Source: Lachnospiraceae bacterium
GTDB taxonomy: Bacteria; Bacillota; Clostridia; Lachnospirales; Lachnospiraceae
Assembly: GCA_009774395.1 (NCBI GenBank)
Contig: VSNQ01000030.1
Coordinates: 1 to 37,821, forward strand
Length of the DNA: 37,821 bases
Direction of reading: 5' to 3'
Shown here: positions 1-8,320 of the stretch, piece by piece
How positions within the stretch are numbered: position 1 is the stretch's first letter
Layout: every line of letters begins with the position of its first letter
Program-made: the position numbers and the translations under genes
Notes under the pieces: generated by a model
Told to the model about the DNA's origin: nothing
The model's input: only the letters and a program-made list of their open reading frames with translations
Database searches by the model: none

Positions 1-63
1 TAACTTATGCGGCTTTTCTTGTTTTGCATAAATATAAAAAGTATTGGATAGCGCAAAAGCTAA

Positions 64-312
64 ATGCGTTTACTATATGTATTTTCTGATGATATCGCTT
101 GGTGCAGGACAAACAGTGAGGCACTTGGGTTAAACCTTTTCCGCAGGACAGTTTTTGTGGAGGGAAATACACAAGGTAATAATTTTAGGGATATACAGTT
201 AATGAGTCAGTGTAAAGGTATGATTATATCCAATAGTTCTTTTTGCTACTTGGCAGCCCTGCTTAATACCAATAAAAAGTGTGTTCTAAACAGAACAGAT
301 AGAGATATATAA
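64..312 (+). pseudogene. C-terminal remnant of a GT11 (alpha-1,2-fucosyltransferase-like) glycosyltransferase
   Basis: The 82-residue reading frame resembles only the last third of GT11 fucosyltransferases. It has the YVFSDDIAWC block, then RDIQLMSQCKG and IISNSSF..LAALLN, matching the family's FSDD-W, D-LM-C and NSSFSWW-A-LN blocks. The N-terminal part with the family's HxRRxD donor-binding motif is missing. A stop codon lies immediately upstream in frame (61-63), and the expected tail is replaced by stops just after 312. The usual WW after NSSF is CYL here. I read this as a decayed fragment, not an active enzyme. It may mark the edge of a surface polysaccharide locus outside the window. Confidence 0.6.
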
Positions 313-376
313 GACTGGGAACAATGATTATATAAATGAAAATATGGTGCAAAAAACAAAAATTTCAAAACAGATA

Positions 377-403
377 TAAACTAAATCACAAAATCTCCGA
401 TAA
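377..403 (+). promoter_or_regulatory. sigma-28 (SigD/FliA-type) promoter for flgM
   Basis: TAAA (377-380) is followed after exactly 15 bases by TCCGATAA (396-403), a near-perfect flagellar sigma-28 promoter. It lies about 115 bases before the flgM start and probably drives flgM-flgN-flgK1-flgK2-flgL and perhaps fliW-csrA. A sigma-28 promoter before flgM gives the familiar autoregulatory loop of late flagellar genes. Confidence 0.8.
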
Positions 404-519
404 ATATTACATAGAGGATGAGAAGTCCTTAGATTGGGAATCGCGATACAATAGAAGTTTATATATAGAAGCAGCTCCCAATTACTATGTATACGTTTCA
501 GAGGAAGGAGGAGTCTTTT

Positions 520-801
520 ATGCGTATAGATGCTTATAACCAGATACAGAAACTTTATGGAACCGGCAAAGCGAAGAAGGCCGATGATATGAAGCAGGCA
601 GCCACCAGCTTTCATGATCAGTTATTGCTTTCCGCAGCCGGAAGGGATGTTCAGATTGCAAAACAGGCAATTGCCAATGCTCCTGACATCAGAGAGAGTC
701 TTGTAGCCCCCCTTAAAGAACGGATTGACAACGGCACCTACGAGGTGGATACCGAAGATTTCGCCGCAAAATTATTGGATAAATATAATGGATTATTTTA
801 A
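520..801 (+). CDS. flgM: FlgM, anti-sigma-28 factor
   Basis: FlgM holds the flagellar sigma factor inactive until the hook-basal body is finished and is then exported. The 93-residue product has the family's normal size. It shows the short N-terminal MRIDAYNQIQKLYG block seen in Firmicutes FlgM, a polar linker, and a C-terminal helical region (DVQIAKQAIANAPDIRESLVAPLKERI followed at once by DNGTYEVD) typical of the sigma-binding half. I chose ATG 520 over an in-frame ATG at 487 because AGGAGG lies about 7 bases before 520. It is first in the flgM-flgN-flgK-flgK-flgL block, with a sigma-28 promoter at 377-403 and flgN 15 bases downstream. Confidence 0.92.
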   Translation: MRIDAYNQIQKLYGTGKAKKADDMKQAATSFHDQLLLSAAGRDVQIAKQAIANAPDIRESLVAPLKERIDNGTYEVDTEDFAAKLLDKYNGLF

Positions 802-816
802 AAGCGGGGGAAATCG

Positions 817-1335
817 GTGGCTAGTTTATTAGAAAATTTGATAGACGTATTAGGCAGGGAAACGCAAGAGTACGAAACTCTTGTAACCTTTGCCGAACAA
901 AAAACCCCTGCAATTGTCAAGGGGGATATAGAAAGCCTGAAGAAAATCACGGAGGACGAACAGGAAGTCGTAGGCAGAATCCAGAAAATGGAGAAGCAAA
1001 GAAATAAATTTCTGGCTGATATTGCCAACGTAGTTAACAAGGATGTTGAAACATTGAAACTGACAAACTTGGTTCAGATGCTTGAATCAATACCCGATCA
1101 GCAGCAGAAGCTGATTGCGGTACATGAACGGTTAAAGAAAACAACACAGTCGCTCAGCGAATTAAATGACAGAAATCAAATGCTGATAGCGGATAAATTG
1201 GAAATGGTAAACTTTAACCTCAATATGATTCGAAATCTGAAATCTGCGCCGCAAACAGCCAATTATTCGAAGGACGCTCACGAGAATGGCAGCGTACTTG
1301 GTATTTTTCACGGTGGTTTCGACGCAAAGCAATAG
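817..1335 (+). CDS. flgN: FlgN-family export chaperone for hook-filament junction proteins
   Basis: FlgN-type chaperones bind the C-termini of FlgK and FlgL and deliver them to the flagellar export gate. The 172-residue protein is almost wholly helical and charged, starting ASLLENLIDVLGRETQEYETLVTFAEQK and ending with a Phe-Asp-Ala-Lys tail like that of Firmicutes FlgN proteins. Family length is usually 140-170. The start is GTG 817, with a GGGGGA-like ribosome binding site 5-6 bases upstream. It sits between flgM and flgK1, the standard position in Bacillus and Clostridium. Confidence 0.88.
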   Translation: MASLLENLIDVLGRETQEYETLVTFAEQKTPAIVKGDIESLKKITEDEQEVVGRIQKMEKQRNKFLADIANVVNKDVETLKLTNLVQMLESIPDQQQKLIAVHERLKKTTQSLSELNDRNQMLIADKLEMVNFNLNMIRNLKSAPQTANYSKDAHENGSVLGIFHGGFDAKQ

Positions 1336-1360
1336 AGTAGAAAACACGAGGTGAGATACC

Positions 1361-3163
1361 ATGTCTTTGTTTGGAGCATTATATATCGGTGACAGCGGAC
1401 TTCGCGCATCACAAAATGCGTTAAATACAGTAGCGCATAATCTTTCTAACATTAATACGCCCGGATATGTGCGCCAGCAGGTGTCACAGTCCGACACTAC
1501 ATATAGTAATAGTTCTACAAACCGTGCCGGTAAGACACTACAAATCGGAGACGGTGTCAAATATTCCGATTGTAGGCACATCAGGGATGCATTCCTTGAT
1601 GCCGCCTATCGTGAGGAGTCAGGAAGATATTCCTATTATGAAGTATCTTATTCCGCAATATTAGAGATAGAGGATATTATGGGTGAGTTCGCGGATTCCG
1701 CATTTAGCGATTCCGTATCAGCGCTTTGGTCATCAATTCAAGAATTGTCAAAGCATCCCAATGATCCTACGAATATTTCATTGTTTGTACAGAAATCGGC
1801 TATTTTTGCTGAAAATTCGACGGCTGTATATCAGTCTTTTGTGGAATATCAAAATAATTTAAACAGACAAGTAAAAAATGCGGTAGCCGATATCAATAGT
1901 ATCGGTGAAAGAATTGTGGAATTAAATAAACAGATTATGAGAATTGAGTCCGGCGGTGTGGAAGGAGCAAACGATTTGCGCGATGAGCGTGATTTGCTGT
2001 TGGATACGCTTGCAGGCTATGGAAATATAAAGTATGAAGAAAACGTCAACACTTCTGTAACGGTTTGGTTTAACGGCGTTAATTTTGTAAATGAAACCAC
2101 CATGAATAAGATGGAGATGCTGACAGATGATGAGTCCGGCTTTGTAACGCCATACTGGCCGCACAATACACTCTGGATAACCGATAAAAATGGTCAAAAG
2201 GTACAAGATTTTGAATCTGCAAAAGTTTTTAATTTAACAGAAAAGATTTCAATGGCAAACGGAACCGATATGGGTTCGCTTCGGGCACTGCTTTTGGCAA
2301 GGGGTGATCACAGTGCAGATTATACGGATTTAGCGGTAGATGTCTGCACACAGAGAAAACTTGATGCACTTGGCATTACAAAAGAACAGTATAATGCAGA
2401 ATATGGGAAAAAATATTATAATGATTACATTGCAAACTCCGTTATGATGAATGTAATGGGAGAATTTGACAATTTAGTAAATAATATTACTACAAGAATT
2501 AACCGCGTCCTTGCTGAGAACTGCGATCCTGTAAGCGGATATCTTTGTAATAAAGATGGTTCACCAATTCAGATGTTTGAAAAGCTTTCTGGCAGCGGTT
2601 ATGAGAAAGTAATGCTTTCTGATAAAGAGTATGAGGCATTAAAAGCAGAAGGCGCGCTTTTAATTCCGATTTGTGACGAAAAAGGTAATGTGATTCCAAA
2701 CAATTACTGGAAATATATTGAAGAGGATCCGTCTAACGCATTTTCGCTTTATACGTGTTCTAACCTTAAGATTAATCAAGATTTATTACAGACACCGATG
2801 CTGCTTGGATTTTTATTAGAGGATGATTCAGCGGACTTTAATATCGGGAAAGCGCTTGTGGAGGAGTTTGCAAACGAGGATATTTACTTAAATCCTAACG
2901 CAACGAAAAAAAGCTCTTTTGAAAGTTGTTATACAGATTTAATGAGTCAAGTAAGCTCTGGCGGAAATACATTTAAGCTGCTCTATGAATATGAACAGCT
3001 TGCAGTAGAACAGGCAGAAAATGAAAGACAGACAGTTATTGGCGTTTCTCATGACGAGGAACTAGAACATATGATTATGTTCCAAAATGCTTACAATGCT
3101 GCGAGCCGCTATATTAATGTCGTAAATTCCATGCTTGATACGCTGTTAAGTATGGCTCGGTAA
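1361..3163 (+). CDS. flgK: FlgK, hook-filament junction protein 1 (first copy)
   Basis: FlgK forms the first junction ring between hook and filament outside the cell. The 600-residue protein has the N-terminal D0 signature: an SLFGALYIGDSGLRASQNAL helix, then VAHNLSNINTPGYVRQQV (about residues 24-41). The C-terminal D0 helix is EELEHMIMFQNAYNAASRYINVVNSMLDTLL. The middle D1-D2 region is less conserved. AGGTGAG lies just before ATG 1361. A second, divergent flgK begins 14 bases after its stop, so the cell encodes two FlgK proteins. Whether both enter one filament or serve different flagellins cannot be seen. Confidence 0.95.
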   Translation: MSLFGALYIGDSGLRASQNALNTVAHNLSNINTPGYVRQQVSQSDTTYSNSSTNRAGKTLQIGDGVKYSDCRHIRDAFLDAAYREESGRYSYYEVSYSAILEIEDIMGEFADSAFSDSVSALWSSIQELSKHPNDPTNISLFVQKSAIFAENSTAVYQSFVEYQNNLNRQVKNAVADINSIGERIVELNKQIMRIESGGVEGANDLRDERDLLLDTLAGYGNIKYEENVNTSVTVWFNGVNFVNETTMNKMEMLTDDESGFVTPYWPHNTLWITDKNGQKVQDFESAKVFNLTEKISMANGTDMGSLRALLLARGDHSADYTDLAVDVCTQRKLDALGITKEQYNAEYGKKYYNDYIANSVMMNVMGEFDNLVNNITTRINRVLAENCDPVSGYLCNKDGSPIQMFEKLSGSGYEKVMLSDKEYEALKAEGALLIPICDEKGNVIPNNYWKYIEEDPSNAFSLYTCSNLKINQDLLQTPMLLGFLLEDDSADFNIGKALVEEFANEDIYLNPNATKKSSFESCYTDLMSQVSSGGNTFKLLYEYEQLAVEQAENERQTVIGVSHDEELEHMIMFQNAYNAASRYINVVNSMLDTLLSMAR

Positions 3164-3177
3164 AGGGGGATTATACA

Positions 3178-5118
3178 ATGCCATCTACATTTTTAGGCTT
3201 AAATACATCATATACGGGTTTGATTGCTGCCAATGCATCATTAAACACTACCGCAAATAATATTGCAAATATTGAAACACCGGGTTATACAAGACAGCAA
3301 GTTAATCAGACCGCAGCAGAAGCAATGCGTGCTTATGCAGGATACGGCTGTGTGGGAGCCGGCGTAGACACATTGGGAGCAGAGCGGATTCGAGATATCT
3401 ATTACGATCAGAAATATTGGAATAATAATTCTAAATTGGGCGAGCAGGAGAAGAAGTTATATTATGCGTTGTTAGTTGATAACTATTTAAGAGATCAGAG
3501 AGGAACAAATGCTGTAGAAGGTTTTCAAACAATTTTTGATGCATATGACAATGCAATGTCTTCATTGGCAACCAACACGGCAAGTCCAGATCATGCCCGT
3601 GAGTTTATTGGAAGTGCGAATAAATTATGTGAATATTTTAATTTGTTATATAATAATTTCCAAAAGATGCAGATTGATGTAAATGATGAAATCGGCATCA
3701 AGGTAAATGAAATTAATGGTATTGCGCAGGAAATTGCTTCCCTAAATAAACAGATTAATACAGTGGAAGTTAATGGCAATACAATGGCGAATGAACTTCG
3801 TGATAAAAGAGATTTATTGGTAGATCAGCTTTCCGCGGTAATTGATGTGGAATGTGAAGAACGCCCGATTTATACAACCAGCGGCAGAGAGTCCGGAGTT
3901 TCTGATTATATTGTGAAAATTGCAGGCGGTCAGGTTCTAGTGGACGGCAAAGATTACAGACAATTAGAATGTGTCCCAAGAACCTCATGGCAGAAAGTAG
4001 ATCAGAATGAAGCGGATGGACTTTATGATATCTGTTGGACGGATTCCGGTCAGGAAATGAATGTACAGGCAACTGTTGTGCGCGGGGAGTTAAAGGGTTT
4101 AATAGAAATGCGTGACGGTAATAATGATGAGGCATTTCATGGTAAGATTACTTCCGTAGATACAATCAATAATTCTGTAACGGTGAGAGTGACAGACGAT
4201 TATCTGAAAAATATTGCGAAATCCACACTGCCTTTAACGGATGGACGGATTGTGCTTGGCGGTGAAAAGTTTTATTATAAAGATTTTGAAGTAACGCTTG
4301 ACGATAACGGCGAATGCTATTATACTTTTAACCTTTCAGATGACAGAAGCAGGAATCCGGTTCCAATATCCAAGGATAAAATCGGATATAATGCTAAAGT
4401 CGGAGAGCAGATGGACTATCAAGGAATTTCTTACTATCTTGCGCAGATGAATGAATGGGTGCGCGATTATGCTGCTGCTTTCAATAGCATTTATGGTGGT
4501 GAGGATACAAGAGATTTTGATGAAAAGGACAGAACAGGAGCAATCTTTTTTACTGGTGATAATAAAGTAACCGGCGACCAGTATGCGTTAGAAACAAAAG
4601 GAGACTATAGTTCATTATATGCCTGGTATGCATCGCAGGGACAGAAGGAGAAAGACGGAGGACTGATTCGTGCTACTTATAAGTCTTCAGAGGATGGTTA
4701 CTATGCGTTAACGGGAGGAAATTTTGCAGTAGAGAATTCAGTAGAGAATGATCCACGTACCTTTGCAACACATACTGTTGAATGGGATGGTGAATCAAAA
4801 TATGATTCTGTGTCAGAACTTCTTGATCTTTCGACCAATTTGGATAAAATGAGATTTCGAGGCTGTGACGCCAGAAGTTTCTTAACCTGTTTGATGGGAG
4901 ATGCGGCATTGAATGCAAATAGTGCTTCCAGCTTTAGTGCAGTATATGGGAGTATTGAGGAATCTATACAAAATAGCCGTTATTCGATTAGTGGAGTGGA
5001 TACCGATGAAGAAGCGGCGAATATGATAAAGTTTAAGAGTGCATATAATTTGGCTAGTAAAATGATATCTGTTTTAAACGAATGCTATGAACGTTTGATA
5101 TTGGAAACAGGAGTTTAA
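3178..5118 (+). CDS. flgK: FlgK, hook-filament junction protein 1 (second copy)
   Basis: This is a second FlgK, 646 residues. The N-terminal D0 block reads LNTTANNIANIETPGYTRQQVNQT and the C-terminal helix reads DEEAANMIKFKSAYNLASKMISVLNECYERLI. The middle differs strongly from the first copy and is longer, so this is an old duplication. GGGGGATT precedes ATG 3178. The stop codon lies inside a perfect 14-base tandem duplication (5105-5132). FlgL follows after 65 bases. Tandem flgK genes are known from several Lachnospiraceae; the division of labour is not established. Confidence 0.94.
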   Translation: MPSTFLGLNTSYTGLIAANASLNTTANNIANIETPGYTRQQVNQTAAEAMRAYAGYGCVGAGVDTLGAERIRDIYYDQKYWNNNSKLGEQEKKLYYALLVDNYLRDQRGTNAVEGFQTIFDAYDNAMSSLATNTASPDHAREFIGSANKLCEYFNLLYNNFQKMQIDVNDEIGIKVNEINGIAQEIASLNKQINTVEVNGNTMANELRDKRDLLVDQLSAVIDVECEERPIYTTSGRESGVSDYIVKIAGGQVLVDGKDYRQLECVPRTSWQKVDQNEADGLYDICWTDSGQEMNVQATVVRGELKGLIEMRDGNNDEAFHGKITSVDTINNSVTVRVTDDYLKNIAKSTLPLTDGRIVLGGEKFYYKDFEVTLDDNGECYYTFNLSDDRSRNPVPISKDKIGYNAKVGEQMDYQGISYYLAQMNEWVRDYAAAFNSIYGGEDTRDFDEKDRTGAIFFTGDNKVTGDQYALETKGDYSSLYAWYASQGQKEKDGGLIRATYKSSEDGYYALTGGNFAVENSVENDPRTFATHTVEWDGESKYDSVSELLDLSTNLDKMRFRGCDARSFLTCLMGDAALNANSASSFSAVYGSIEESIQNSRYSISGVDTDEEAANMIKFKSAYNLASKMISVLNECYERLILETGV

Positions 5119-5132
5119 AAACAGGAGTTTAA
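5105..5132 (+). repeat. 14-bp tandem duplication across the flgK2 stop codon
   Basis: AAACAGGAGTTTAA occurs twice back to back, the first copy containing the stop codon. A third AAACAGGA follows at about 5158 before the flgL ribosome binding site. The shared ACAGGA core resembles the CsrA-binding consensus, but no convincing hairpin is visible. Confidence 0.7.
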
Positions 5133-5183
5133 TAAGTATTCAATAGACATATAATTGAAAACAGGAAAGGGGCGGCGTAAGGT

Positions 5184-6794
5184 ATGGCAATGAGAGTTAC
5201 AACCAAGATGATGCAGAATACATCTCTTCGGAATTTGAATACAAGTAAGGCGCGTGAGGAAAAATTATTGGTGCAGCTTGCCACGGGTAAAAAAATATCA
5301 AGACCATCAGATGACCCAGTGATTGCAATTCGAGCATTGAAGTTGAATTCTTCATTAGATAAAATTAATCAATATTATGAGAAAAATGCGAAAGATGCTG
5401 AAAGCTGGCTGGGTTTGACAGATTCTGCAATTGCAACGGTAAATAAAATATTAACAGGTGAGCAGGGGATTCGTCAATATTTTGAACAGGCAGCAACAGG
5501 GCATTTGGATGGTGATGACCGGAAGAAGATCTTGGATAATATTTCAAAGCTTGTGGAGGAGATTTACTCGACAGGGAATGCAAGCAGTGCAGGGAGAAGT
5601 TTGTTTACAGGATACCGAACCAATTTACCATTGACATTTAATAAAGCAAAAGAAGAGAATTATGCTATTACAGAACAGCTTACCAATGAATCGATTGATC
5701 AGATTACCTATATTAAACAAGGGGATCTTCCAGCAATTAATGAAGGGAATTTTAATACAGTTAATACCAATGAGTATTATGTGTCAGCGAATGATATATA
5801 TAGAATAAGACTTGCATATAAAGATACGGCAGCTATTAAACAGAAAGTGGATGCGAATGGTAATCCTAAAACGGACGCAAATGGTAATCCGGTTTATGAC
5901 AGGAATATTACACTGAGTTTTGGCGATTTTAGTAATGGCGGAGTAACGAAAACGTATAGTGCAGAGAACGGAGATATTAGATGTTTTGAAAATGCTACGG
6001 AAGACGCATATGCTTTTGCAATAGAGAATCCGGATAAGATGGTTTACATTGCTGAAACAGGTGAAGTATTATTAGGCAATGACATACAGAAGGAACTTTC
6101 TGAATTGAGCAGCAATACAGAAATCCGTGTAAGTTATGAAAAAGAAAATTGGAAAGTGGGGGATCTTGACCCGATTCATTATTTCTATACAGAGCGAAAA
6201 GAGCCAGTTACAGATAGAACATTAAAATATAATCCAGGATTCTTGGAAGGTGGCAGCAAACAGATAATTGAATATGATATTGGCAATAATCAGACGATTC
6301 GTGTAAATACCACAGCGGACGAAGTATTTGATCATGGTATAGGCAGGGACGCAGATGAACTTGTAAATATGCTTCAACAGTATGGCACGTTGGATAACAA
6401 TTATAAGACTGTTCAGGAAATGATTGCTTCTAATAAATATGAGGGAGAGGATCTTACAAAACTGGAACAACATCTTGAAGCGATTGGCAAAGCACGTACT
6501 ATGATGCGCGATAAAATTGAAAAACAATGTGGTGCAATGCTTACGAGAGTAGATGGATATATTGCAAACTGCACATTGGCTGAAACAAGCTGTGGATCAA
6601 GAGAAAGTCAGTTAACCTTAGTGCAGAATAGATTAGGTGTCCAAAAAGAAAATTATGAGGAACTTGTAAGTTCTAATGAAGATGCAGACTACCCAGATCT
6701 TGCCATTCAGTTAAACAGTATCCGGATGACATATCAGGCGGCGCTTTCGTCGATTAGTTATGTAATGCAGACATCACTTTTAGACTTTATTTAA
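5184..6794 (+). CDS. flgL: FlgL, hook-filament junction protein 3
   Basis: FlgL joins FlgK to the first flagellin ring. The N-terminus (TTKMMQNTSLRNLNTSKAREEKLL, then LATGKKISRPSDDPVIAIRAL) and the C-terminus (LAIQLNSIRMTYQAALSSISYVMQTSLLDFI) are the flagellin-like D0/D1 helices of the FlgL family. At 536 residues it is much longer than the roughly 300 usual in enterobacteria. The extra length is a central domain (about residues 150-420) that I cannot assign. AAGGGG and AAGGT precede the ATG. fliW follows after 27 bases, probably in the same transcript. Confidence 0.93.
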   Translation: MAMRVTTKMMQNTSLRNLNTSKAREEKLLVQLATGKKISRPSDDPVIAIRALKLNSSLDKINQYYEKNAKDAESWLGLTDSAIATVNKILTGEQGIRQYFEQAATGHLDGDDRKKILDNISKLVEEIYSTGNASSAGRSLFTGYRTNLPLTFNKAKEENYAITEQLTNESIDQITYIKQGDLPAINEGNFNTVNTNEYYVSANDIYRIRLAYKDTAAIKQKVDANGNPKTDANGNPVYDRNITLSFGDFSNGGVTKTYSAENGDIRCFENATEDAYAFAIENPDKMVYIAETGEVLLGNDIQKELSELSSNTEIRVSYEKENWKVGDLDPIHYFYTERKEPVTDRTLKYNPGFLEGGSKQIIEYDIGNNQTIRVNTTADEVFDHGIGRDADELVNMLQQYGTLDNNYKTVQEMIASNKYEGEDLTKLEQHLEAIGKARTMMRDKIEKQCGAMLTRVDGYIANCTLAETSCGSRESQLTLVQNRLGVQKENYEELVSSNEDADYPDLAIQLNSIRMTYQAALSSISYVMQTSLLDFI

Positions 6795-6821
6795 TGCTTA
6801 TTGAAATGGAGTGAACAAATT

Positions 6822-7289
6822 ATGAGAGAGCTAAATACGCGGGCATTTGGGCCGATTGCAATTGAGGAGGACAAAATTATACGGTTTGAGCATGGCATTT
6901 TAGGTTTTCCGGATTTAAAGGATTTTACACTGATATTTAATCTGGAGAAAGGGCAGGAGTCAAGCATTAAGTGGCTCCAGTCCCTTCAAGAACCGAATTT
7001 TGCAATGCCCGTAATGAACCCTGAACTGGTAATGCCGGGATACAGTCCAAAATTTGATAGAGATTTCTTAACGCCGTTGGGGGATAATCTTGATGGTGAC
7101 AATATAATAATGTTTGTTACCGTTACGGTGCCAAAAGACATCACGAAAACGACCGTCAATCTGCGTGCGCCGATTATTATTAGTGTGGACAACCGCAAAG
7201 CGGTGCAGCTTATCAGTGATGATGAAGCGTATGATATTAAACACGCGATTTATGACGATTTGATGGCAGATAAGGCAGCACAGGTATAG
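6822..7289 (+). CDS. fliW: FliW, flagellin-binding antagonist of CsrA
   Basis: FliW binds CsrA and flagellin. When flagellin is secreted, freed FliW sequesters CsrA and allows flagellin translation. The 155-residue product shows the family blocks: N-terminal FGPIAIEEDKIIRFEHGILGFPDLKDFTLI, central WLQSLQEPNFAMPVMNP, and the strand MFVTVTVPKDITKTTVNLRAPIIISVDNRKAVQLI. Length is typical. I chose ATG 6822, which has GGAGTG 8 bases upstream, over an in-frame TTG at 6801. csrA follows 41 bases after its stop, the conserved fliW-csrA pair upstream of flagellin genes. Confidence 0.95.
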   Translation: MRELNTRAFGPIAIEEDKIIRFEHGILGFPDLKDFTLIFNLEKGQESSIKWLQSLQEPNFAMPVMNPELVMPGYSPKFDRDFLTPLGDNLDGDNIIMFVTVTVPKDITKTTVNLRAPIIISVDNRKAVQLISDDEAYDIKHAIYDDLMADKAAQV

Positions 7290-7330
7290 ACAACAGCATT
7301 AAGACTATAGGAAGAAGGCAGGTGAAAGGT

Positions 7331-7555
7331 ATGCTGGCATTATCAAGAAGGAAAGGCGAGGCACTGATTATCAATAATGATGTGGAGATAACAGTGTTGG
7401 AAATCAAGGGAGAACAGGTGAAAATTGGAATAGCAGCGCCCAAAGAGGTTCCTGTGTATCGCAAAGAGGTATATATCCAGATACAGGAAGCAAATAAGGA
7501 AGCATCTGCTAATACGGCAGGTATGGAGCAGCTCGCAAATCTGTTTAAAAAATAG
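7331..7555 (+). CDS. csrA: CsrA, RNA-binding translational regulator
   Basis: CsrA is a small dimeric RNA-binding protein that recognises GGA in hairpin loops and usually blocks ribosome binding. The 74-residue product carries the canonical MLALSRRKGEALIINNDVEI start, VLEIKGEQVKIGIAAP core, and VPVYRKEVY strand containing the RNA-contacting Arg. ATG 7331 matches the family's invariant start; an in-frame GTG at 7322 would add three residues. AGGTGAAAGG lies just before. In this window its likely targets are the five flagellin leaders, all of which have GGA-loop hairpins. The C-terminal tail (about residues 56-74) is slightly longer than in enterobacteria, as in other FliW-dependent CsrA proteins. 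Confidence 0.97.
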   Translation: MLALSRRKGEALIINNDVEITVLEIKGEQVKIGIAAPKEVPVYRKEVYIQIQEANKEASANTAGMEQLANLFKK

Positions 7556-7601
7556 CCCCAAAAAGATTGGAAAAAAATATAAAAACTTTTCAATAAGCTA
7601 T

Positions 7602-7628
7602 TAAGAATTTACACATAAGAACCGATAT
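7602..7628 (+). promoter_or_regulatory. sigma-28-type promoter for flaG-fliD-fliS
   Basis: TAAG (7602-7605), 15 bases, then ACCGATAT (7621-7628) matches the flagellar sigma consensus. It lies about 90 bases before flaG in the gap after csrA and marks the start of a second late transcript. Confidence 0.72.
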
Positions 7629-7715
7629 ATGTAATAACGAGGTTGAGATAACAAAGTTAAGTAAAGCCAAGAAGTTCAGGGCGATGTACATGTATCGAGC
7701 ATGGAGGTGAATATC

Positions 7716-8243
7716 ATGTATGTAGAAAGCATGGGAATGTCAGTAGGGAACATGGCAAATACAGCCACGGCAAATATTAACACAGTACGCCAGGCAGGCA
7801 CAGCGAATGCTGCTCCGGTGAAGCAGCCGGCAGCGGATGCAGGTACAGTGAAACAGACAGGAGAACCAATAAGTTCAATTCCAGCAAAGCAGACCGTGAC
7901 GTCCGCAGCAGAGAATACTGTTCGTACAGAATCAGCAGATACAGAACAGGCGAAGAAAGATATCGCAGCGATCTACAGCAAGGATAATGACAAACGTGCT
8001 ACGCTGGACGAAAAGCGAGCAGCAGAGAACGAGAAGATTCGGAAAGCAATTGACACAATGCGTGCACAGCTTCCTAATTCAGAAGTGAAATTTGGAATTC
8101 ATGAGAGAACTGGCAGAGTGACAATTAAGGTTTTAGATAAAGGGACAAAGGAAGTTGTAAGGGAAATCCCCGCTGAGAAAACATTGGATATGATAGCGAA
8201 ATGCATGGAATTTGCAGGGATTTTAATTGACGAGAAAATGTAA
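7716..8243 (+). CDS. flaG: FlaG-family flagellar protein
   Basis: FlaG proteins are small flagellar proteins, often encoded just before fliD, that affect filament length. The first 85 residues are low-complexity, rich in Ala, Thr, Pro and Gln. The conserved part is C-terminal: IRKAIDTMRAQLPNSEVKFGIHERTGRVTIKVLDKGTKEVVREIPAEKTLDMIAKCMEFAGILIDEKM. It carries the FlaG hallmark of a V-x-F-x-x-H-E-x-T-G strand, then V-x-V-x-D-x-x-T-x-E-V-x-R-x-I-P. Length is 175 residues. ATG 7716 is preferred over 7701 because GGAGGTG lies 6-7 bases upstream. fliD starts 77 bases downstream. Confidence 0.9.
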   Translation: MYVESMGMSVGNMANTATANINTVRQAGTANAAPVKQPAADAGTVKQTGEPISSIPAKQTVTSAAENTVRTESADTEQAKKDIAAIYSKDNDKRATLDEKRAAENEKIRKAIDTMRAQLPNSEVKFGIHERTGRVTIKVLDKGTKEVVREIPAEKTLDMIAKCMEFAGILIDEKM

Positions 8244-8320
8244 GAGTCTAAGTAATAAAAGACTTGAAATAGATGTATGTAAACGATTCGATAGATACAG
8301 AAAGGTAGTGGGATTCAGAT

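Noticed and set aside
336..539. A 67-residue frame upstream of flgM
   Set aside because: It overlaps the sigma-28 promoter and the flgM ribosome binding site and start in another frame, and shows no family signature.
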